DNA from: Rhyacichthys aspro
Lineage: Eukaryota > Chordata > Actinopteri > Gobiiformes > Rhyacichthyidae
Direction of reading: 5' to 3'
Length of the DNA stretch: 64,000 nt
NCBI GenBank assembly: GCA_036850595.1
Contig: CM072161.1
Coordinates: forward strand, 17,751,812-17,815,811
The notes under the pieces are model-generated. The model was not told where the DNA came from, searched no databases, and saw only the letters and a program-made list of their open reading frames with translations. Of this stretch, positions 11,093 through 23,120 are shown in pieces (position 1 is the stretch's first letter; the number at the start of each line of letters is the position of its first letter). Position numbers and translations under genes: made by a program.

Positions 11093-12265
11093 TTCAGCCA
11101 ATACTCCCGTCTTCTCTGAGAGACGGAGAGGACGTTCTGGATTGTTTATTGGCTGTGTTCTGGGTAGTGACCGTACATACAGAAACTGATGTAGACTCTA
11201 GTGTGGAAGAGCTGAAGACAATATTTAAGGTCAGGGTCATGCCTCGGAACAAAATACTTTATTGTTTGGTCTTTCTCTCTCAGCCTCGACATACAAGACT
11301 GAGTTATTTGGATTTGATGTAAAAAAAAAAATGTAATCATCAAATGCAACTGAAAGAGTCACTCATATCTGGTTTGTTTTTGTGCTAAGACTAGATCTTT
11401 ATTTTTATTGCTCTTTGGTTCTTGGTTTTGATTTGTTCCTATTTTTTCAGTGTTGTTTGAGAGAGCGCCCCCTGTAGGACAGCTCCAGGTGTCAGACAGT
11501 ATATACACCTCCTCGTCCCGGTTTACTGTCCTTCGGGCTTGTTTGTGACTCTCCAGTGACTTCTTAATTGTGTTGGTCTGAAATTGGAGATTTTATTTTT
11601 TCTCGCTCAGCTGTTTGCTTTGTTGCTCGAGTGCAGGCTCCTGTTGGTTCTTTCTCACAAATCTTCTGTAAAAGACCAAATGAACCTGAAATGAACTATT
11701 GATTTTTCCAATGCACCCTCTCTGTTGAAAATTAGCAATATCTATAAATTCCTTTTGTAGCACATTAGGGGCTTTCTTAAGAATCATATCAAGTGTATCA
11801 TTCCTATTAGTCTCACTACTAACAGTGTTGTACCAAGACCAGTTTTAAGACTTGTCTTTCCTCAAAAGGATTTTAAATGAAGCTCACAAGTGCATATTTG
11901 TCCACATTATTCTTCTGATTGGATAAACACAACACATTTTATAGATGTACCTCCCTCTATTTGTCACCTACAAAACAGTGACCTGGACTCAGCTATTAGT
12001 CGTAAAAGTCGGGTACGTTAGTTGAAGCTATTATGTATTGACTACAACTAAATATTGAGTCAGTTTTTGAGGAACAACACTAATGTTCTGACTTTTCAAC
12101 ACGGAAAACCACATAAATGCAAAATAGTCTGAAAAAAGGTCGTCCTCATTCAAAACGAGAACCATTCAGGGACAACATGAATGTAGCAGAAACCAAAGTA
12201 AAGTGAGAAGAGAGAACATTCGAAGGCTACGTCTAGTGGTCATCACTGACATGAGTCGTCTAATG
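11093..12265. other. Spacer between the duplicated modules
   Basis: No gene is recognised. The word GAGCGCCCCCTGTAGGAC near 11464 is of a kind often found at the edge of fish repeats. Frames of 64-67 codons occur on the minus strand (11146-11349, 11593-11787) without recognisable motifs. Confidence 0.4.
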
Positions 12266-12480
12266 TGACAGACGATGCTGTCGGCTGTCCGTCTTCACAA
12301 TCTGCAGTGGTTTTTGTCTCGTTTTTTTTTGCTCTAGTCTGGGTTTAATTAGACTGTGGCAGTGGAGATGTGTCTACCCCGCAGGATGCAGCTCATTGTC
12401 AAACTGTCATGTCGAGATCCTGTCGAGAGGAGATGATGAGCATGTTGTGAGCCTGCTGGGCGCCAAAGGTGACCCACACT
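12266..12480 (+). repeat. Duplicated module, copy 2
   Basis: Direct repeat of 10881-11092, offset by about 1.39 kb. The homeodomain-like core is at 12337-12367 and the second identical block at 12425-12450. Differences concentrate in the T-rich gap and just after the putative acceptor. Similarity ends a few bases beyond GGTGACCCA, so the right boundary is sharp. Confidence 0.8.
12385..12468 (+). other. Exon-like 84-nt segment (copy 2), unproven
   Basis: It is bounded by CCCCGCAG and AAAG|GTGACC, is 84 nt like copy 1, and is open in the same phase, encoding SNCHVE and GDDEHVVSLLGAK. It differs from copy 1 at 12 of 84 bases: five in third, three in second and three in first codon positions, plus one in the split first codon. 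This is only a weak hint of coding selection. Confidence 0.2.
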
Positions 12481-13269
12481 CTCTCATAATCTGATACAGC
12501 CTTGTGGCAGGGTCCAGTTTTAGACACAACAGACTTTCTTAAAGATACAGTACACTTACATCAGCCACTGAACCATCCAATTAGCTCAGTTAGGTTTTTT
12601 TGCTACTTGTCTGGTTCTGCATTAATGTAGTGCATAAAGTCTGTTTTGTGTGACTGCTACAAATACAAAGAAAAGTGTTTTAACATGGACTTTTTATGTT
12701 AGTTTCAAAAGGACCCCTTACAATCAAAGAATAAATTAATTAGGAGCAATATGCCCTGCTTCATAACCCAACATCCACTGAATGGTATCTTTCATTGAGA
12801 GCATAGTAAATACATCAAAAATAACACAAATAGAAAGTGAAAAGTTCCAATTAGTGCCCTTAGTGTGACACAACCAGAGATGAAAGTGTGTGAGTCCAAT
12901 CCTCATAAAGACCTGAGCCGATGTGCGTCAGTGTTTTTATGTTTCAACCTAGCGCCATGAAATAAAGGGTTTTAATCTCCTAACCAACAGAGGCCTGGGG
13001 AAAAGTTCACTTTCAAGTTTCTCTTCTTCTCTTCTCCCATTCGTTTGGATTGTTTGGGTTTGCTGTTGTTTTGCAAAAGCAAATACATAATCATGTCTTT
13101 TCACTCAGACTACGCCGCAGACATATTGATAAAGAGTGTCATTGTTGCGTAAAAGAAAGTAAAAACATCGCATGAAATGAACTGAATGAAGTGAAATGGA
13201 GTCTTGATTACGCATTCTGACTACATCATTTTGTAAAACAAGCTTATTTATCATTCCCAACAGAGTGAG
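12481..13269. other. Unique sequence, nothing recognised
   Basis: No repeats or frames of interest are seen. The interval 12945-13020 is slightly more GC-balanced. Confidence 0.4.
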
Positions 13270-13570
13270 AGCAAAATAAAGCTATTGGTAAACAAGCCTC
13301 CCTTGAACCACGGAGACGGAGCGGCATTGCATCTGAATTTCATTTCCCCCGATGGAGAAATGTAGGCTTTTAGCTCCAACAATAAGAGAAGCACACGAAC
13401 CCGGAGCCCAGACGGCGGCCGCTAAAGCTCGCTTTTGTTTGAGGATGAATTGTTGTTGCTTCGTGTCCCAGAAGGCCTCGAGGAAGATTTACAAGTCCAA
13501 ATCCAACATAATTAGTGAATCCAGAAATGAAGCTGGGCTCTGGTCTGGATTATAATGGGCTCAAAGTCAG
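13270..13570. promoter_or_regulatory. Candidate regulatory element, CpG-bearing
   Basis: A non-repetitive block with GCGGCCGC at 13415-13422, a cluster of nearby CpGs and a homeodomain-type ATAATTAGTG word near 13509. A 67-codon frame crosses it without a recognisable domain. Function is inferred from composition only. Confidence 0.25.
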
Positions 13571-14084
13571 AGCTAAAAATAGACTTATGTTAGATGTACT
13601 GAAATGTATTTTAAATTAACACCAAGTTAAACTTATCAATAAAGACCAGAATAAGACTTTTGAAAAAAACAAAACATTTGAAGCTTGATGTTGGAGGCAT
13701 TTGAAGTTTTTTTTTTACTTTTTGTATAACTTTTTGTGTGATTTTAGAGAAACATATATGTTACTGAATGAACTAGAAGAATTTCTCTGATTCAAGTGCA
13801 TCTTAAAGGTTTGGTGTTTAAAAGTCTAATAACTACAGGCTATTTTTACAGTACTTTGTGATGATGATTTAAAAACAACATAAATTATATTTATTAGAGG
13901 AATTGGTTTGCTGAAAAATATGTCTCAATGTGGAGGATTATAAAAATGCTCTCACACACAAAAAGTCCAAAAATCTGTCTTAAAATGTCAAAAGTATAGC
14001 CACCTGCTGCTTATTCGTTTTTGTGTTGTTTAAGTTGTTCTATTAAGAGAAAAAAACCAAGCCTTTTTTGCCTCTGTCCTGCTT
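13571..14084. other. AT-rich sequence, nothing recognised
   Basis: Long A and T runs dominate. There is no coding or repeat signature. Confidence 0.45.
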
Positions 14085-14470
14085 TAGTTATTGGAGATGG
14101 CATTTGCGCGACTCTACAGAAAACTAATTAAGCCTTAACTGGCTCCGACATCAAGTGTGTGCTGGAAATCATAAATCTGCTGTTTCATTTAGAGCTGGTA
14201 AACATCCATTTGCAGTTTCTACATTTGCTGTAATAATCTCCATTATACAAACTGCAGAGGGACGTGGCGCTAATGTGACGAGGATTAGAAATAAACAACA
14301 AGCGGCACAGTTCCCTTTGCATTTGTCTTCACACTTTCTGGGAGGATTATCGTTGAAATATTAATCAGTGTTATCTGTCTGCGTGAGGAGCGTGACATTA
14401 ATTTTACATGAGGATGTCACGCGAGCTGGCGACCGGCCTAATTTGTTTGTTTTGTCGTGTGAGCCACAAG
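14085..14470. promoter_or_regulatory. Candidate conserved non-coding element
   Basis: Homeodomain-type words recur: CTAATTAA near 14124, AATATTAATC near 14356, GACATTAATTTTAC near 14394 and CCTAATTTG near 14437. They lie in a balanced, unique sequence that also has CpG-containing words such as GTCACGCGAG and GGCGACCGG. A 69-codon frame across it has no recognisable domain. Confidence 0.35.
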
Positions 14471-14939
14471 ATGATAAATAATGATGCAGGTGGCGGCAGG
14501 TCTGAGGTTGGATTTAAAAGAAAGACTTGAAGAAAAACAAGGACTGAACGTGTTTGAGGACGTCTTTATCAGCGACACATCTGCAGACGAGGGGCGGACA
14601 TTTTGGACTCGGCTCGATACAGAATGGCAGACAATGGCAGGCGGCTTCTTTTCCCTTCACGCTGCATCTCGATCTGGCACAATAATGTTTTAATCTTACA
14701 GACGAGACACACCACTAGAATTAAAACCACCACCCACACAACCACATTTTTATTTTATTAATCAAGAAAAACTGGACTCATTCAACACCACAAAATACAA
14801 ATCGATTAAATCCCAAACAGTTGTGTGTCTTATACGACATCGTACGTTCATTAATGTGCACTGTCTATAAATGAAATCCAATTAAATGAAACTTCAGGCT
14901 CTGAGTTCAGCCTTAGACCATGTTGTTAATGCATTGTCA
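14471..14939. other. Unique sequence with a 70-codon frame
   Basis: The frame at 14481-14693 is rich in charged residues in its first half but matches no family I know. The sequence beyond 14700 is AT-rich. Confidence 0.35.
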
Positions 14940-15130
14940 GTATTTTCCCTTGTTTCCTTTTTTCCTCTGTTTATGATTGTTGTTTCTCTGAGTAAGCAGA
15001 CACAGCCAGTGCTAGAATAGACATTTTCCCAGTTCCATTTAATAGGAGCGTCCCTTATTTAAGAGCACATTATATGCAACCATGTGATTGGACAAAGCAT
15101 TTTAAAGTATTAATTAAAGTGTTAAAGCTC
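14940..15130 (+). repeat. Diverged dispersed repeat, copy C
   Basis: It carries GTAAGCAGACACAGCCAGTG, a block beginning CTAGAATAGACATTTT, AATAGGAGCGTCCCTTATTT and ATGTGATTGGACAAAGC in this order. The first blocks match copy B and the last matches copies A and D, so this copy links the four members of the family. Confidence 0.5.
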
Positions 15131-16179
15131 ATTTTGAAAGATCAGTGCTGCTTTTAACCTCAATGTGTATTGGGCAGTGCTAAAACAACTGTATTTAGTA
15201 TTTCTGTGTGCACCTGTCAAACAGAGAGTCTGAACTTATCTGTCCTCCAGAGTCAAGTGCAACTGGATCTATGAATGTAAATAATTATTATGTTTGATTT
15301 TTACCATTTTAAACAGGAACAGCTCTGTTTTACTGAGTGGATTTGATTAGTCAAACCACACCACACAATAATCATAATTAAGATTGTTTTAAAAGGAAAA
15401 TGGGGCTAAAGTTGTGTAGTTTGTGTAGTTTGTGTTCTAATTAAAGGGAAAACATTTATTTTTATTTTTTTCATGTGTCGTATGAGCACATCATCGATAA
15501 ACATTGCGATTGGAGCAACAGCCCAACATTCAATGTAAGTGTCATCTTTGCCATGATGTGTTTTTTAGGTATTGGGGAAATTGGGGACGTTGGGGACAGA
15601 GTCTGCTCAAAACTGGGACATTGTAGTGTTTTTACAGATTTTTGTAATGAAATGGGGCTAAAAAGTGGAACGATCAACATCAAACTTGATTAGTCGCCGT
15701 ACCTTTAACCTGAAAGTAATCTGTCATGCATTCTGACGATTTAAAAACATAAAAGAGTGTTTAATAAGTTATGTGTTTTGGACGTGATCATTTTGAAAAA
15801 GCTCTATATCTCTTACCTGCAACACAAATGTCAGATTAATAAAAACAGTGAGTGAATTGAGTTTGGTATCTGTTCAACTACAAAGAACACCTCTTTTGTG
15901 GAACCAAAGTCCTGCTGTTTGTTCTGATCCATGGTCCGCTGGAGTTTTCACATCTGATAATTGTGTTTGGACCAAATGGTAAAGTTTGAAAGTCAGAACC
16001 AAACAGTGCAGATGTAAAATTCCCTCGTAGTGTGACGATAAATAAAACATTTGGTGAAAATCAGCTGTATTATACCCTTAGACAAGCTCTCACAGCATGA
16101 TGAACACTTAGGCTTGACAACCTGTTCTTTCTTTCTTTCATCTCCCGCTGAAACTCTTTCACACCATCAAACTAACATC
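15131..16179. other. Unique sequence with an internal GGGGCTAAA repeat
   Basis: AATGGGGCTAAA occurs at about 15400 and again at about 15651. Between them, at about 15575-15600, is a TTGGGGA triplet repeat. The 72-codon frame on the plus strand and the 70-codon frame on the minus strand overlap and have no recognisable domain. Confidence 0.35.
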
Positions 16180-16480
16180 AGAGCTTTGCGTTCCCACAAG
16201 GACCACGGAAAGAGGCTGGATTATCGAGCAGACTCACAGATCTGTTCTCTAACTACCACCTACTCGTTCTCAGAGACCGACTCGTTTCCTGAGGATCACT
16301 GTCATCTCTATAGCGACGGCGACTCGCAGACTGACCTCCCGCGGGTCGACTCAATCGCTCATCGCTCGCGCTCACTCTCTCTGTTGATGTGGGTCAGCTG
16401 TGGACGGCTAAAATTAACCTCCTCGAGTCTGTGGCTCAGAGCGGATCTGACTGCATTGAGCTGTAATACACACAGATACA
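16180..16480. promoter_or_regulatory. CpG-dense patch
   Basis: Around 16260-16380 some fourteen CpGs fall in little more than 100 bases, including CCCGCGGGTCGAC. A 144-codon frame (16051-16485) spans it, but its Ser/Thr/Leu-rich product has no recognised domain and the frame is probably sustained by the local GC richness. A regulatory element or an unmethylated patch is the simplest reading. Confidence 0.25.
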
Positions 16481-17089
16481 AATGAAAATGTGGGGGAAAA
16501 GTGTAACCCAGATGTGATGGAGTTTAAAACCTTAAAGAGGAAATATAAATGAAAACAGACTCTTACATTTCCACTCGTGTCTTTCATGTTCGTTCTGTCC
16601 ATTTTCTGCAGCTACGTTGACGGATGTAGTCGACAGGTTTTCTTTATTTGAGACATTATTTACAAAGTCATATTCCTCTGTGTTCATGAATGATCCTAAA
16701 ACACAGGACAAACGCCTTAATTGTGCTGGTTCTGTGGGTTTGAGAGCTGGATTTGGCCAAATGTATTTTTGTTAGCTCAGTGGTTGACTTATTTGAGATA
16801 AAAATTAGCTTCTGTTCTCCATTAAAGCTTTGATTTGATTTGAACAATAAATGCAATCCTTACAGCAAAAAACAACACAAAGTTAGTCACCGTCTTTCAC
16901 TGAAATACATTTTTGACGAAGCTTAATGAACAAATGGCAGGCTTTAAGTTTAAAATGATGCGGGAGCTAACGGTCTTTGTTTAGTTTAACAGAAACAAGT
17001 GGTTAAATACAGGTATTTCAAGTAATAATATTAAAGAAGAGATGGTTTGGACTGGTTCTATCCAATCAAAGCAGAATCTGGAGACACAG
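16481..17089. other. AT-rich sequence, nothing recognised
   Basis: No repeat unit, open frame or motif cluster was noticed. Confidence 0.45.
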
Positions 17090-17560
17090 ATGGATAGTTA
17101 GACTGCTGTGTCCAGACGTCTCCTGTCCGAGCGACCCTGTACCGAGTCTCTTTATCAATCTGAATTGGCGTCCATTTCGGCACGAGCCACCTGTCCCTCT
17201 CTCTGACCGTCACTGCCGAGGAGCGAGCCAAAAACCTTCGGCTCGATTTAACTCCTGGCTCCCAAAGCGTTCCCTTCACGGGTCGTTACGTCGCAGAATA
17301 GTCCGCTGTTTACCGAGCTATTACTGCACACGCTCTGGAGCCTCTCTTCAGTGTGGGCCCTTTCATTGCTAAGTGTTTGCTTTATTTAATTATATCTGAT
17401 CATTTGGGATCATGTAGGCGCTCTGTGTCCAGTTGGACGGTCGCTCACTTGGCGCAGAGTCAGAGGCTTTGTGTCCGAATGGCCATCAATAAAACCTTAG
17501 TGGACTCAGATCGTCCCGCAGCAGCCAAAAACAGCCTCTCGGAGCAAAAATAAGAGTGTG
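17090..17560. promoter_or_regulatory. CpG-dense candidate regulatory element
   Basis: About twenty CpGs occur between 17110 and 17340, far above the neighbouring density. An AT-rich segment with TTTAATTATATCTGATC near 17384 follows. Two frames (73 codons minus, 66 codons plus) cross it with no known domain. It could be an enhancer or a cryptic promoter. Confidence 0.3.
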
Positions 17561-18689
17561 GCTCAAACGGGGGCATCATCTGTTCACTTTAGATTAAGAA
17601 AGCCTTAGATCACAATGAATCAGCAGAGGGTTTCGTCTCTTTAATGGAAAATCAAAGTCAGAATAGCAGATAAAAGTATTTTGGTGCTTACGATGCTAAA
17701 GAAGGCTTCATCCGTTGACATTGACTTGGTTGTTGAATGTCGTAAACTTGATGAAAAAATGGAAAAGTGGATTGTGTTTATCCATGAAAGTGTAGCTAGC
17801 GTTAAAGCAAACGAAGGAGTGAAGGGTAAAGTGTTCTGTAAAGACTAGTTTGGAATTGTCAATATTTTAATAAATATTGTCAATAAAATGATCAACCCTT
17901 TTAGTGTCTGAGAAATTGATTAAGTACGTTTTGGCACTGGCACTCTTCATGCCACTTTCTTTTTCCTGCCAATAAGGAAAAAAAGCTCAGCCACTTACTG
18001 TTTGTTTTGTTTTTTTTCTTTTTTGTATTTGGATGAGCGCAAACTGAAAATACTAGTGGCTCAACAGTATTATTGGTCGACCAGTGTCTGATCTGAGAGG
18101 AAATCAGTTCGAAGTGAAGAAAGTCCAGGCGTCTTTGACATGAAAAATGAACAATATGCTTTGAGATTCATCACCATTTTTCTGTCAGCACCTTCTCTTT
18201 TACAATCCCATCCTCAAAGACTCAGCAAAGACACATTAGGGCATTTTAGATTGATTAACTCTGTGCTCTGCCAGATGCTCTAGTCTTAGTACTAAGAACT
18301 GTGCTTATATCTCCACTTGGCATCTGTTTTTTGACTTCAAACACAGTCTTTTTCTGACTGGGTCCCGCCACCATCCATCAGCTTTGAATAAAGACGTCCA
18401 TCTCTAATGCACCGATAAAGCCCGTCGTATAACTGGACACTCCACTAAATTTTGATTAAAGACCTCTAACACTTAGGAGTCTGATGACCGTCTGAAAGAA
18501 AAGCCAGTGTCATAAAGTTGTTATAAAACTCTCAAAATGAATTATAAAGAGCTTTCTATCATCATTGCTTATTTTAATTCACGAGCGGACTAGTGTGGTA
18601 AAATAATAAGTTTCAAAAGTGGAGATAAAAGCTAGGGCTCAGGAATTTATCTAAAATGCTCATATTTTCACAGAGCATAAAAAGAGAAA
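17561..18689. other. Unique AT-rich sequence, nothing recognised
   Basis: A T-rich interval at about 18001-18030 is the only low-complexity feature. Confidence 0.45.
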
Positions 18690-18900
18690 ATAATTAAATT
18701 GGGTTGAACTCCGTTACATGCCGCTCCGGTGATAAGGTCGTGCTATCTCCCGGTGCTGGCCTTTGGAATGCTAAGCAGTGTCATTTTTTACTGAGTGAAT
18801 TATCAGAAGCTACTCCAGACACAAGGGTGATAAGGACTTTTTGGACTCGTGTCACTTCAGCTTTCACATTTTAATAAGCTCTAATCTGCTGCAAGTTCAA
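18690..18900. promoter_or_regulatory. Candidate conserved non-coding element with GATA-type words
   Basis: GATAAGG occurs twice in the same orientation (about 18732 and 18829). AATTATCAG lies near 18800 and TTTTAATAAGC near 18871. The block is unique, balanced in composition and has no open frame. Confidence 0.3.
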
Positions 18901-19035
18901 GACATTTTTACAAATTAGAAGAATAGTGAAAACCAGGTCCTTCAATTGCGAAACTAAACTTTGGAGTGTGTTTAATATGAGGCCACAGATGGGCCTTATT
19001 TACAGATGGTTATACTGCTTCTACTGCTACATGGA

Positions 19036-19250
19036 GAGTGGCTCAGGAGGTAGAGCAGGGCGTCCAAAAACCAAAAGGTTGGTGGTGGTTGAAGAGGCCA
19101 TTGCTGCTGTTGGTCTGTCAGTCTGCCCCAGGGCTACAGCTCACCACCACAGACTGAATGTGTGAGTGTTTGTCTGAATGGATGAATGGAAGCACTTTGG
19201 GTGGAAGGGTACAAAAAAAGCGCTATAAAAATTCACACAATTACCATTTA
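19036..19250 (+). mobile_element. tRNA-derived SINE, B box degraded
   Basis: The head GTGGCTCAGGAGGTAGAGCA matches the SINE at 7.54 kb, including the A box. The B-box position reads GGTTGAAGAGG, so the internal promoter is damaged. The shared body word GTCTGCCCCAG and the tail AAAAAGCGCTATAAAAATTC then ATTACCATTTA identify it as the same family. It is older or more mutated. The 79-codon frame through it is incidental. Confidence 0.8.
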
Positions 19251-19909
19251 CAGCTACTATTGTAATATCACTAAATAATTTCAGTCATGTCCTATTTTTA
19301 AATGCTCCATCTGTGCAGAAGACAGTGGTAGTGTTTCTTTTATCATCCTTGGTTTCATCTTCTGCCGTCAGTAGTGCATTGACTTAATCAAAGCCATCTT
19401 CACAAAGCTGCACAACTATCCCCTAACCATCCTCCATCAAATCCACTGTTAATGCAGATCATTAGCAAAAAGTATCTGTGCAGAGATTAATCCCAGCAGA
19501 ACAAGAACAATGTGAACCAAACACTTGATAGTGACATAAACAACATTATGTTCAAAAACTCTTTATTTATACACCACAGGGTTTCCAAAGTGCTGCACAA
19601 ACCAAGATTATATTAGATTCTGACGACGAGGTAATATTATAGTAACAAAGACTATTAAGCCTTACAATATAATTATACTATAAGATACATGATTCGTGTT
19701 TTTTTGTTTTTTTTCTAGACAAACAATGTGATAATTTCTGCAGAAGTGATGTTATGATGAGCAAGTGTGTTGGTGTAGACACAGGTCTGACTAGTTTCAC
19801 AGTTGGCCTTTATTTGGACCAAAGACGCAGCAGTCCCTGGTTGACACATGCAGGTATAATGTAGAAGTATGCAAAATCTATAAACTCATTAAAAACAGGC
19901 AAAGTGCAA
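19251..19909. other. Unique sequence around an L2-like tail
   Basis: Apart from the short reverse-strand element tail at 19556-19601 and a T-rich run near 19699, nothing is recognised. Confidence 0.4.
19556..19601 (-). mobile_element. L2/SINE-like 3' tail fragment
   Basis: Read on the minus strand, this gives GTGCAGCACTTTGGAAACCC followed by GGTGTATAAATAAAG. That is the shape of the conserved 3' end of fish L2-type LINEs and the SINEs that share it. No upstream body is recognisable, so only the end survives or was ever copied. Confidence 0.4.
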
Positions 19910-20270
19910 CTGCAGATAAAGCCCTCAGACACTTCTGGGATTATTCCTGGGGCTGCGTTTGCATATTCCTTTGCCACAATGACTTTTCTTTAGGCATTAA
20001 AGCCACAACTTTGCTTGAACTTCAATTTGTCTTTCCACTCTCTAGAGGTCCACGATGCACTTTGCTTTCGCGCTGAACTCTTGCAAAGTTGTTCATTTTC
20101 CAGCCTCTGCGAGCATTACACGAGTTTCATTAAGAAACTCCCAAAGAGTTGAGTCAGATGTCAGTGTAATTACAGAAATTATGTTTTTATTAACTTTTCT
20201 CGCTACAAGGCACTTCTCTCATTGCCGTAAAGCTTTCTAAACGTCAGCGGGGAATGACACCTCTTTGCAT
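19910..20270. promoter_or_regulatory. Candidate conserved non-coding element
   Basis: The block contains TTTGCATATTCC near 19958, GTGTAATTACAG near 20164, TTATTAAC near 20187 and CTTTGCATTTG near 20261, i.e. octamer-like and homeodomain-like words, in unique sequence. The 61-codon frame across it has no domain. Confidence 0.3.
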
Positions 20271-22889
20271 TTGAATCTTTTTTTTTTCTCTGAAATGACT
20301 TTCTCTGCAGACAATGGGTGTTTGTTGTCACTCTCTAATCTCGCCGTCTTCCTCGGAGCGTCTCCTCAATCACTCAAAGTCACAAAGAGAAACCGTGAAA
20401 AAAAGGCTGGGATAAAGATGCCTCTCTGTTGTTGTTATTGTTATTTGTGCTTGGCTGCTGTTGCTCGTCTTTTCAACACGTCTTGGCAATCGTCTGAGTG
20501 CCCTGTGTTCTTCTGGCCCTCTCTGGAGACTCTCACATTTATATTTGATAAACAAAAGGACACTGATGCACTCAAGACTCTGCTATTATAATGATACTCA
20601 AGAAAGTTATAAACACTTGATTGTGTTGTTCATAGATTGAAGTCAAAGCTATAAGATTCCTACTCTTATTTCTCTAGGTTTGGTATCTATGTGATAAAAT
20701 GTTTTATTTCTGCTCATGTTAACATATTCACAGCAAAACAAAAATAAGTTTAGATCGCAAAGAGCTCAGTGGTTGGTACGTATCTCAAGACAAAGACACC
20801 AATCTGCCCCAACAATATAAGCACTACAGCTAAACAGACTATCATTAGTGATCTGTTTGCATCTTGTTCCTACTATGTTTGGTATATTTTGTATTTTTAA
20901 GTGAACATTTTGTCTGATAAGATGCAGTCCAGTAACATTAACATTTGGCTTAAGTATTGTGGTCTAAAGTCATGATGACAGGACTTGAGACGCAGGGATG
21001 GGTCACATAAAATCAAACATCCTTTAAAGCAGGAAGGGGACAGTACTACAGTCAGGTCACAAAAACCACACACGTGCAACACATAAGAGCAGAACTCAGA
21101 ATTAGGGGAAAACAGAATCACAGGAAGTGGCTCTGGAAAGAGAAGGAAGAGCTAGAAATGACAAAATAAAACAGGAAGTAAACAAACGACAAAAACAAAC
21201 AAATTTAACATGAACTTCTGGATCTCACACCTGCATTTATAATCGGACGGACCAGTTCTAAAGACATGAATCCATTCCTGAAAAGGTTTGCCTGATACTT
21301 GTAGCATATCTTCCTGTTACTTACTGAGATAGACATGTAACACAATAGCCCTGGATGGACAAGGCCTAAACACAGATATACAGCTTTGATCAATCACAAC
21401 AGAGTGGACCTTCAAGACATGTCCACATTAGAAAGCCCCTTGTCCTTCTTTATCGTCTGTGTCTTTAAGCCCCTCCCTCTGAATCCAACCTTGATTGTTC
21501 CTCTAAACATACTCTAAAAATAAGTCTCTTATTCAAGACTAGATCAGAATTGAATCATATCTTCCTCTGCTTCGGGTTTGACCATAACTTTGTGACATTC
21601 TCCAATATTTCCTTGACACAATCACTATTATTAGAACATAACCAGGTCTCAAAGCATTTAAAAGTCTATTCAAAGGGTTTATAGTTAAGATATGTCACAT
21701 TATCTGCTTTATGTACATCACACATTATTATCTTGGGCATTCTTAGTTAAATTTGGAGATGAATTTGACCACTGCAGGATGTTTTTGGCTAAATACTCCT
21801 CCTGAGTAACAGATTTACAACTACACTTTGCATGTTTACGTCCTGTTCGGAGTCTGCTGATTGTAAATCTTCATATTCTTCTTGTGTGGGTGAAACTGCA
21901 GAGGAATATAGATCAGAAATCTGAGGTATTCAATCACAGCGCGTCGACAGCCAAATGTCAGACGCCAGATGTTGCATATTGTTAGTTCGTAGCATTACCT
22001 TGTTTCACCATCTTTGAATGAGATGAACTGTTATTTAACACAAAAACACCAGCCTTTTCGGATTGATTCAGTCTCGATTCAGCTCTTCACAAAAAGAAAG
22101 ATACAGAATGCATCAACAAAACACAGTCTAAGGCCCAGAGACTGTTCTTTACCAAGATATTTTACTCTTGGCAGGGGATTATCCCAAGAGAAATCAAAGC
22201 AAACTCATCTGACGCAGCTGAATTTGAAATGTAAATGTCACCACATGAGTGCGCACTCGAACGGGATCAGGACCAATTTACGACACTTACATTTTCAATC
22301 TCAAAGCCGCCGTGAAAAGGCTGGTTTGTCTCCTTTGGCCGCGGGCTTCACTCAGCGTCGTCACAGAAAGAATCAGGAACGAGGAATATTTAGCTCCATG
22401 TTTTTTTGTTCGAGTCAAGAGTGCGACGCTTTAAACCTCATCTAGACGCTAAATTTAACTCCTCCAGCTCCAAAAACATACGTGATGTAACATAATTTCA
22501 TCTTCAGCATCTTCAGTGGGATCTTTTTCTAATATTTTTCTTTTATTTCATAAGAGAAAAGTCAAACAAGTTACCTTTATTAATAGTGGCTTTTTGTTTT
22601 GACGAATTTCTCTTTATAGGCTACAATCATATTCCAATACAAAGAGAAATAATAATTAATTTAAAGGCTGCTCTTTTATGGCCAAAGTCCCATTAAAAGA
22701 TCTAGCACATTGTCCATGGATTTTAAATAAATGACCACCTTTTGCTCCAGAAACATATTCAATGCTTATACTCCTTGCTATAGTAAATTACTATGTATTA
22801 TTTGCCATAATCGCCAATATCTTCACCTAGGATCCTGGTCTGGACAACATTACTCGCCTTTAAACCAAGGCAGCAGTAAACAGAGGTGA
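20271..22889. other. Long stretch without a recognised gene
   Basis: Frames of 60-143 codons occur (for example 20265-20591 and 22014-22445, plus) but show no family motif, and several overlap frames on the other strand. The interval 22180-22440 is more GC-balanced with several CpGs and could be regulatory. The rest is AT-rich. Confidence 0.4.
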
Positions 22890-23120
22890 AAAAAAGCCTG
22901 AAGCCGATCAGATTTTCTGCTCGTTCAGACTGAAGCCACGAGGCGCAGAGGCACTGAACCGTCGACCTGTGAATGAGCAGCTCGCGTTTAGAGAAACTCT
23001 ATGAGCGGCCAGGTCTATTTGCAGCGTTTTTGGTGGTAATACCTTTTAGTGTTGGCGGCGGTCACTGAGCTAATGGGAGCCCCTCACAAACAGCAGCAGG
23101 GTGAGGGGCGCAAATGGGCT
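22890..23120. promoter_or_regulatory. Weak candidate regulatory segment
   Basis: CpG-bearing, unique sequence with words such as CACGAGGCGCAGAGGC, GTCGACC and TTGGCGGCGGTCACTGAGC. It has no open frame and no repeat signature. Evidence is compositional only. Confidence 0.2.

Noticed and set aside
16051..16485. 144-codon protein gene
   Set aside because: No recognised domain. The frame is kept open by a CpG-dense patch, the first 40 codons lie in AT-rich sequence, and no clear splice or promoter context was seen.
22014..22445. 143-codon protein gene
   Set aside because: Composition is ordinary, no domain is visible, and another frame on the same strand overlaps it.
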